From positions 1 to 13,025 of the forward strand of contig JADNYJ010000793.1 of the NCBI GenBank assembly GCA_015501075.1: a DNA stretch of 13,025 nucleotides. Direction: 5' to 3'. This document shows positions 7,397-13,025 of the stretch, piece by piece. This DNA is from Gymnopilus junonius. Taxonomy: Eukaryota > Basidiomycota > Agaricomycetes > Agaricales > Galerinaceae. The first letter of the stretch is position 1, and every line of letters begins with the position of its first letter. Made by a program: the position numbers and the translations under genes. A model generated the notes under the pieces. It did not search any database, was not told where the DNA came from, and saw only the letters and a program-made list of their open reading frames with translations.

Positions 7397-7403
7397 ATAT
7401 AAG
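7397..7403 (+). promoter_or_regulatory. TATA-like box of the trefoil gene
   Basis: ATATAAG at 7397-7403 lies about 50 bases before the ATG at 7452, a plausible distance for a core promoter with a short 5' leader. Nothing else supports it. Confidence 0.4.
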
Positions 7404-7451
7404 AAGGGTGAGTAGGCAGTAGATGCACATCGACGCGAACTCCCTACATCA

Positions 7452-8071
7452 ATGTCTCCATTCCCAGATCCTTCGAAAACTTATTACATTCGCAATCACT
7501 TCCTTGCGCAATATCTCGCGCTCAATCAGTTCGATTTGATCGTAGAGCGCGGTAAGGTTGCTGATGGGCGCTATCAGGTAAGCGTAGAGGGTTGATATAT
7601 TTATTGAAGTTGGGGTCTCAACATCTCCCCTTTCTCTTGAACAGTGGAGATTCGTCCCCATTCATGGCGGGGGATATTACATCCAGAATGTTGCAACTAA
7701 GAAATTCTTATCTCTGAGACAATTCACAAAATCTGCCGACGGATTGGAAGACGCTTGGGCGGCCACGACACCTCAACTTCTGAAAGTCCAGCCTCAGGGG
7801 TCTTACTACATAATATTGTACGTTTTTCTTCTCCTTTTATCCTCCGAATTTTGCTTAGACTATCATCATCAGCATCGATAACAATACCACTCAGCACCAA
7901 AAGTATTATCTAAATTGCTACATCAATGTTTTCGATTTTTGCAACTACGTTTGTCATTTATATCTTAACCGAATTGTTTGCTTATCGAACGTATCCTAGC
8001 ATGCATATCATACCCTGAATGGCTGTAAGGAGGGAAGCAGGAGACAGTGGTCATTCGAACCCACCGATTAG
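7452..8071 (+). CDS. Small beta-trefoil protein (ricin-B lectin-like or trefoil protease-inhibitor-like), four exons
   Basis: Exons 7452-7577, 7645-7817, 7873-7948 and 8000-8071 join in frame to 148 residues. Introns of 67, 55 and 51 nt all have GT...AG ends. The protein shows three similar units, each starting with YYI: YYIRNHFLAQYLAL, YYIQNVATKKFLSL and YYII near the exon 2/3 border. Units 1 and 3 end in Q-x-W-type motifs (YQWRF; RQWSFEPTD just before the stop), the hallmark of a three-fold beta-trefoil. Length also fits (about 150). There is no signal peptide or membrane segment, as in cytosolic fungal defence lectins and trefoil protease inhibitors. Which of these it is, and its ligand, cannot be told. 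The first AG for intron 2 (7858) leads to a stop, so 7872 was chosen. Intron 3 could instead start at 7928, also in frame. It is convergent with the CHAT gene, with 290 bases between stops. Confidence 0.65.
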
Positions 8072-8361
8072 GAATAACCTCCGGTTATCTACAAAGCTGG
8101 AATATGAGCGCAGGTAATCGGCAAATTTTGAAATGTATGTATCTACTATAGGTTATAGAATTCAGTTACCAAGATCACGAAAACTTTTTGAAATAACCAA
8201 ACGCTGAACGAGAGATACAAATAAGTCAACCTCTGATCATATACACCGAAAAGGTTTGCCACCTTTCCAAGTCAGAATGAGATAATGAACTGAGAGATTT
8301 AGTGATCAAGTACATAAGACTTTCCACTCGACTCTGATTATACTCATAGGCATACCACGCG
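8072..8361. other. Short spacer between convergent stop codons
   Basis: This 290-base AT-rich spacer holds the 3' ends of the trefoil gene and the CHAT gene, whose transcripts may overlap here. No gene, repeat or strong hairpin was seen. An antisense frame continuing to 8226 is only read-through sequence after the CHAT stop. Confidence 0.5.
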
Positions 8362-11300
8362 TCATAGGCCAAAGTGTACGTAGGGTACCCAGGCAAGGAG
8401 ACTATGCTCCGACTCTCCCTGTCTCTCTCGCATTCGTTTGCTTGCGTAGTGAAGCGCATGAGCGGCGGATGCACCTGTTATACCGATCTTATTCTCGGAT
8501 GCTCCAAGGAGATTATCGTAGAAATCTTCTGCTATCTGTGGCCCATACGAATCCATAATCGACCACATCGTAGCCACTACTCCCCTATAACCAGATGCCA
8601 GCATCCCAGCAGCGAGATGCACTGCTTCTTCAGATAGTTTCTCGTCGCCAGCACTCGTTTGACATGCTGATAAAAAAGCGAAGTCAGCTTTGGGTAATTG
8701 CTTTTTGAGTATCTGGGATAACTCCATTCGTCCATCGTACAAATGGAATCCACTTCTCAGGGGCTCTTCTGGGTCTTGGATAGCATGGCAAGCCAGGTGG
8801 ACGCAGTGATGTACATCGAGGTCTGAGAAAACTCGTTTCACCGTAGCGGAACTTTCTTCCAAGCACGTGAATGGGACGCCATCTTTCTTCAAGCGTTTCT
8901 GAATAGCGTCAACTTCCCTTCGTGTCCCAGGTATTGGAGGTAAGCCTGGTGTATTGGGTTGGCTAATCATCAGGAGCTTGTTTCCATTTTCTACGTCGTC
9001 TTCCCTACTTCCAGTGGCCTTTATTCTCTCGGTTAGGGCAGTCACGGTCGGAGTGTAAGAAGAAACCGCGTATTCTGAAAGCGAGCTTCCAATCTGTTTC
9101 GATGTTTGCCCCCAAATCCCTGCCGCATGTAGAGGTAGAAATGCAAGTGGACCAGTTGCGCACCACCAGATACGAGGTAGATCTGATATAGCAGGCTGTG
9201 AGGTAGTGCAGGTCAGATAAAATCCATGCCATGAAATAGTAATAAAGTAAATCATCACTAACTGAAAACGCCAGGTCATTCAACACTGGCTTTACTACAC
9301 ACGTCCAAAGTTCCTGGAGGATATTCTGCAGTACGTCACCCTTTTTGGATCCGCGTACATAAGTGCGTAAGGAACGATCCTCGGCTTCTCGCATGCGTAC
9401 CCCATTGGATTTAAGAAGAGATCGCAGCTCAGTCCGGAGTCGATCTGCTTGTTTGTATGTGAAAGTTTCGAGAGGAATATGAATGGGAGTATCATTTCCA
9501 CACAAAAGAGCCAGTGCATCGCACCGGTCTTCATGGACGTTAATGACAACAACTGGACCAGCTGATGGCAAATTTTGGAGAATGTCGGCGGCAGTGGGCG
9601 GTCTGAGAAAGTTTTCGAATTCAGGGAAGTTGCGAATTTGTGAGAGCAACTGAGCTCTTTCTCGGGCAAGTTTAATGTGCGTGTTTGCGGTCTTCCTGCA
9701 GAGATATCTTAAGGGCCAGTTTATTTGTCTCTGCCTTAGAAATCATCAGCTCGGAACGAGAGCTTGAGCTTTCCAAATCTCGAGAAACCTTTATAAAGCG
9801 ATCGGCTAGATTTGGATTTCGGTTGTGTAGGTCATCTATTGGAGTACGGAGATTGTTGATTTGATTCCATACAAAGCAGCGCCCTTGTTCGAGCCACGAT
9901 AATGCGATTTCAGGCCTCCCGAGGTTGAATGCAGCTGCAGCTGCTTTATTTGACAAGTCTGACACGGAAAGAAGGTCAGAATGACGTTGTCGAATGGTAT
10001 GCTCCAAGCTAGCAATCTGTGGTATAAGTTGAATGGCAATATCGTAAGCATACAAAATCTCCTCCACGTTGGAAGGATCCAATAGCTGAGCCAATTCCGC
10101 CCAGCCCTTGGCAGCTTTAAGACGTTGAAGTGAATTTCCTGGAATGGATGTAGCAGCTTTTCGATATTGGGAAGCCGCTTCAAAGATGTCACCGACATCC
10201 TCGGCAGCTTGGGAGCGCTGCAGATAAGTGATGGCTAGGTTGATTAGCCTGCTGGGCAAATCAACGTGACCTTCAGGTGTGAGGTCGACAGCCTTTTGAG
10301 TGATTGATATTTGTTCAGAAATGTCATCAATACTCCCAGTATCATGCGAACGCCATGAATATGACATCGCCAGGCTGTTTAACAAGGCCGGTTTGTTTGG
10401 ATGGTCATCGTGTAAGAGATCGACGGCTTTTTTGTGTGCAGCTATGGCTTTCGACAAGTCCGCCGCATCTTTTCCATGTTCGTATCGACGCATATACGAA
10501 TTTCCAAGGTTATTTAAATGTCCTGGTATATTTGGATGGTCCCACGGCGCAAATTCAACGGCTTTCTGGAGCGCCGATATCGACTCAGCGATATCCGCGA
10601 AATTTCCAATGCGGTCGAAGCGTTGCAAATAAGATATCCCCAAGTTGTTTAGCCTATCAGGTAGATTTTGATTATCCTCACTGGTCAGACGGACGGCGTT
10701 TTGTTGGGCCAATATTGCTTCCGATAAATCTTCAAGGTCTCCTGTATGCCCAAAACGACATTCGTATGCAAGTCCAAGGTCGTTCAGCCGAGTAGCCATA
10801 CCGGGATGACTTTCAGAAGTAAGGTGGACAGCTTTCTGCAAAGATGATATCGCTTCCGAGATGTCCAATAATTCCTCAGTTTCTTCAAAGTGACGCAGAT
10901 AGGCATTTCCGAGATGGTTAAGCATATCTGGTAAATTTCGATTATCAGCAGATGCGTGGTGAATCGCATTTTGAAGGGTTGAAATTGCTCTGGAAAGATC
11001 GGCGATGTCGCCAGTATGATGAAAATAATGCAGGTAGGACCTTCCCAGCCTGTTCAATTGGTTAGGTAGGTTTGGGTCTCCATCTGGAGTGATGCTGAGT
11101 GCTTTTTGGCTATGAGACATTGCTTCAGATATGTCGGAAACATTTCCTGTCCGCCGAAAGCGATGGAAAAATGCGTCTCCTATGCCGTTCAGCCGACGAC
11201 GCATATTCGAATCATCCTCTTTCGTCCTGCTGACTACTATCTCGAGCATTGAGATTGCTTGGTCGATATCAGACAGGTTACCACTGATATCAAAACGCTG

Positions 11301-12244
11301 GATAGCTACGATTCCGGCGCCGTACATGGTGTCCAAAAAATGGGGGTCGTACATTGGCAAGAGGTGAATGGCTCGGTCATAAGCTGAGATGGCGTTATCA
11401 AGGTCGCTCTTATTCCTGTTCTGGTCAAAACGTTCAGTGAAGAGCTCCGCTATAGCCTTAAGGTAATATGGCTTCTGAGGGTCTTCATCATCAACTGTGC
11501 CGATAATGGCGAACTCTGTGTCGAGGTCTCGAATGGCCGCAGTTGCCATCACTGTCATGACGGGTAAGAATTGACATCTTCATACTACTCGAGAGAGGTT
11601 AACTCACCGTTGGAATGAAAATTATCCGCATCCTCGCCCTCGTTCCCAGGGACCTTGCAAATTTGTAATGATAAAGCGAGCGCGGGGCTGCCCGCTTCTA
11701 CTTCAAATGCGCATTTGAAGCCTGCAGTCGTGAGATGGACGCAAATCGAGATCGAACAATATACTTACAGTTGAAGGCCTGTGAGCTTCGTCTGATACCT
11801 TCGAACTTGGATTCCGTCAGGGTTAGATAGCCTAGATCTCCGCTGGTTGATGAGCTGGCAATAAAAGTAAGTTCATCAATCTTATCAGGCCTTATATTTA
11901 TCGGTGTGAGTGCCAATCGTGGGTTCGAAATTTCGTGGAAGCTTACAGATCGATAATGAACTCACGTTGCCACTCTGTGGGAGACACCCTTTCAAATTTG
12001 TCGATGGTGGAGAACTTTTCATTCGGTAGGCCAAGTATTGTAAGGGTGATTTCCTGAAGGTTGGGGTTCTCGGAGTCACATTCGATACTGATCACTGAGA
12101 GAGTGTGAACACGCAGCGATTTCGGAATTGAAAGATAATTACCCATGATATTGCATTTGCTGGCATCACTTCGTCAGTAATATGTTGCTCCATGGGAAAA
12201 ATAAGTCATAAATACCTTTCTGGACTGACAGACATAGTTAACAT
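8362..12244 (-). CDS. TPR-CHAT protein with C2-like N-terminus; one frameshift between TPR and CHAT
   Basis: Six exons: 12244-12216, 12159-11947, 11890-11769, 11721-11608, 11551-9263 and 9195-8362. Introns are 56, 56, 47, 56 and 67 nt, all GT...AG and phase-consistent. The ATG at 12235 is an in-frame alternative start. The N-terminal ~150 residues (ITLTILGLPNEKF, TEWQREFIIDLP, GDLGYLTL) look like a C2-type beta-sandwich. Next come nine 45-residue TPR-like units and a partial tenth, a helical linker (SWLEQGRCFVWNQINNLR), and a CHAT domain (RIWWCATGPLAFLPLHAAG). CHAT is a caspase/separase-like cysteine protease fold; the dyad is present as His in HLACHA (8787-8785) and Cys in LSACQTSAG (8664-8662). 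It ends LLAWVPYVHFGL. One surplus base near 9675-9690 makes a TAA at 9674-9672; exons sum to 3,601 nt, i.e. 1,199 codons plus stop plus one base. A 139-nt intron (9788-9650) would also restore frame but would remove family-like sequence. Target and partners are unknown. Confidence 0.8.
10200..11414 (-). repeat. Nine tandem 45-residue (135-bp) TPR-type repeats
   Basis: Each unit has the pattern (N/D)xxDIxxAISxxQKAV, then a loop with P, LNxLGxxYLxRFxxTG. Spacing is exactly 45 residues from unit 1 (starting NKSDLDNA, 11414) to unit 9 (ending SQAAE, 10200), with a shortened tenth unit following (DVGDIFEAASQYRKAA). The constant length with diverged residues points to old tandem duplication kept under length constraint. 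Helical-hairpin repeats of this kind usually form a superhelical sensor or scaffold that controls the attached CHAT domain; for this protein that role is inferred. Confidence 0.8.
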
Positions 12245-13025
12245 GCCTTCTATCGCTGATAAGCTACAAATGACAGCAGTTTAGGACTTATCCAATGAAT
12301 AACGAAGAGATAACAGACCTTGAGAATATATTCCTCTCCATTGTATGTTTGAATTATGTCGACTTTTCAATGAGATGCGCAACGAAAGGATGGCGTGAAG
12401 GGAGCTTTTGGATGGTAGATGCCTTGTATATGTTTACCATGTGCTGCATAGCCTCACATTCTCCAAACATACGCACTCGAATCGTTATGGACAGTGGTGA
12501 GAGATGCTCGCCGTACAGCCACGTCCTCATTGAATAGCTTCATGCCTCGAGGTAATGCGAACCTTGGAAAGAGGCTGTAGGATCACAGGACTTAGACATC
12601 GGCTCCGATTTCTCATGCTTCGAATTCCCTGCATTGCATGCAAGCCATGATAGAGAAAGTACCACTGGCCAATTTATCATTGACAGACAAATGCGACATG
12701 ATATAGATAAGGATTACTTTGTTAACAAATTTTATAAGATGGTCCACTTAGAGAACAGCCTTACGGGAAACATTGAAAACTGAGGGAGCCGATCTGTGGG
12801 GCCTACACTTACACTAAATTACTTGGCACTGCATCAAATACCGTCTCTGGTGGACTGATCGAGAAGAATGGTAGAGCCATTCCTTGAAGACCGCAAGCTT
12901 TTAAAAGATCCCTGGATGTGAATCAATGACTCTGTGAATAAAAATCATGAAATGAAGAAAAAGCAAAGAACCATGTTGGAACGAATAGCGGAGGCCGGGG
13001 AGGAGCGTGATAAAGACTTGGCACA
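12245..13025. other. Upstream region of the CHAT gene, no gene supported
   Basis: I see no supported coding sequence, RNA gene or repeat here. The first bases hold the 5' leader of the CHAT gene. A plus-strand open frame at 12295-12537 (80 residues, Met/Cys-rich) has no recognisable motif, splice partner or promoter and is best treated as chance. The CHAT promoter should lie here, but no clear TATA box was found at a fitting distance. Confidence 0.4.

Noticed and set aside
7818..7858. Shorter intron 2 of the trefoil gene using the first AG at 7858
   Set aside because: It puts exon 3 in a frame that reaches TAA within about 20 codons; the acceptor at 7872 keeps the trefoil frame open.
9650..9788. 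Treating 9788-9650 as a normal intron of the CHAT gene
   Set aside because: It restores the frame, but it would delete the VSRDLESSSSRS to ARERAQ segment, which resembles the conserved linker of fungal TPR-CHAT proteins. Kept only as an alternative.
10304..10795. Plus-strand reading frames across the TPR array
   Set aside because: They are antisense shadows of the repetitive TPR exon and have no recognisable domain.
12144..12146. Starting the CHAT protein at the ATG at 12146
   Set aside because: A 56-nt intron with a TACTGAC branch site and CCAG end (12215-12160) joins an upstream ATG exon in frame, so the earlier start is preferred. The 12146 start remains possible.
8362..12244. Bacterial origin or a CRISPR/antiphage context for the CHAT protein
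   Set aside because: The gene has five short spliceosomal introns, and no CRISPR repeats or phage genes are nearby; the CHAT fold alone does not imply transfer.
12295..12537. An 80-residue plus-strand frame upstream of the CHAT gene
   Set aside because: No motif, splice partner or promoter could be seen; length is within chance expectation.

Overview
The window looks like a filamentous basidiomycete genome, probably an agaricomycete. The host genes are split by short GT-AG introns of 47-67 nt with CTGAC/CTAAC-type branch sites. One encodes a fungal TPR-CHAT protein and one a small beta-trefoil protein without a signal peptide, and the repeats are Ty3/gypsy chromoviruses. No sequence was compared with a database, so all assignments rest on motifs and splice logic.

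Left half (1-6568) is a degraded pile of LTR retrotransposon sequence. At the left edge is the 5' end of a minus-strand element: a broken gag (1-649), a primer-binding site that looks self-primed, and a 457-bp LTR (675-1131, TGTTACGA...TCGTAACA). The outer end of that LTR touches plus-strand gag sequence (1132-1718, CCHC knuckle), followed in the -1 frame by the start of a protease (to about 1951). There the sequence flips. A 33-bp palindrome leads into a complete minus-strand 332-bp LTR (1999-2330), a polypurine tract, and a minus-strand pol read from its 3' end: chromodomain, integrase, RNase H, reverse transcriptase, then the second half of the protease (2385-6238). The block closes with a second copy of the 332-bp LTR in the OPPOSITE orientation (6239-6556), carrying a leader-like tail. 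So the two LTRs around pol are inverted, not direct. Every base difference seen between them is a CpG/TpG(CpA) transition.

Right half (6569-13025) holds two convergent host genes. The plus-strand gene (7452-8071, four exons, 148 residues) encodes a beta-trefoil protein resembling ricin-B-type lectins and fungal trefoil protease inhibitors. The minus-strand gene (12244-8362, six exons, about 1,199 residues) encodes a C2-like N-terminus, nine or ten 45-residue TPR-type repeats and a C-terminal CHAT (caspase-like) protease domain with its His and Cys intact. One extra base near 9675-9690 breaks its reading frame between the TPR and CHAT parts. Both are accessory, self/non-self type families in mushrooms, but the sequence itself does not show that they work together. 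The stretches 6569-7380 and 12245-13025 show no gene that I can support.
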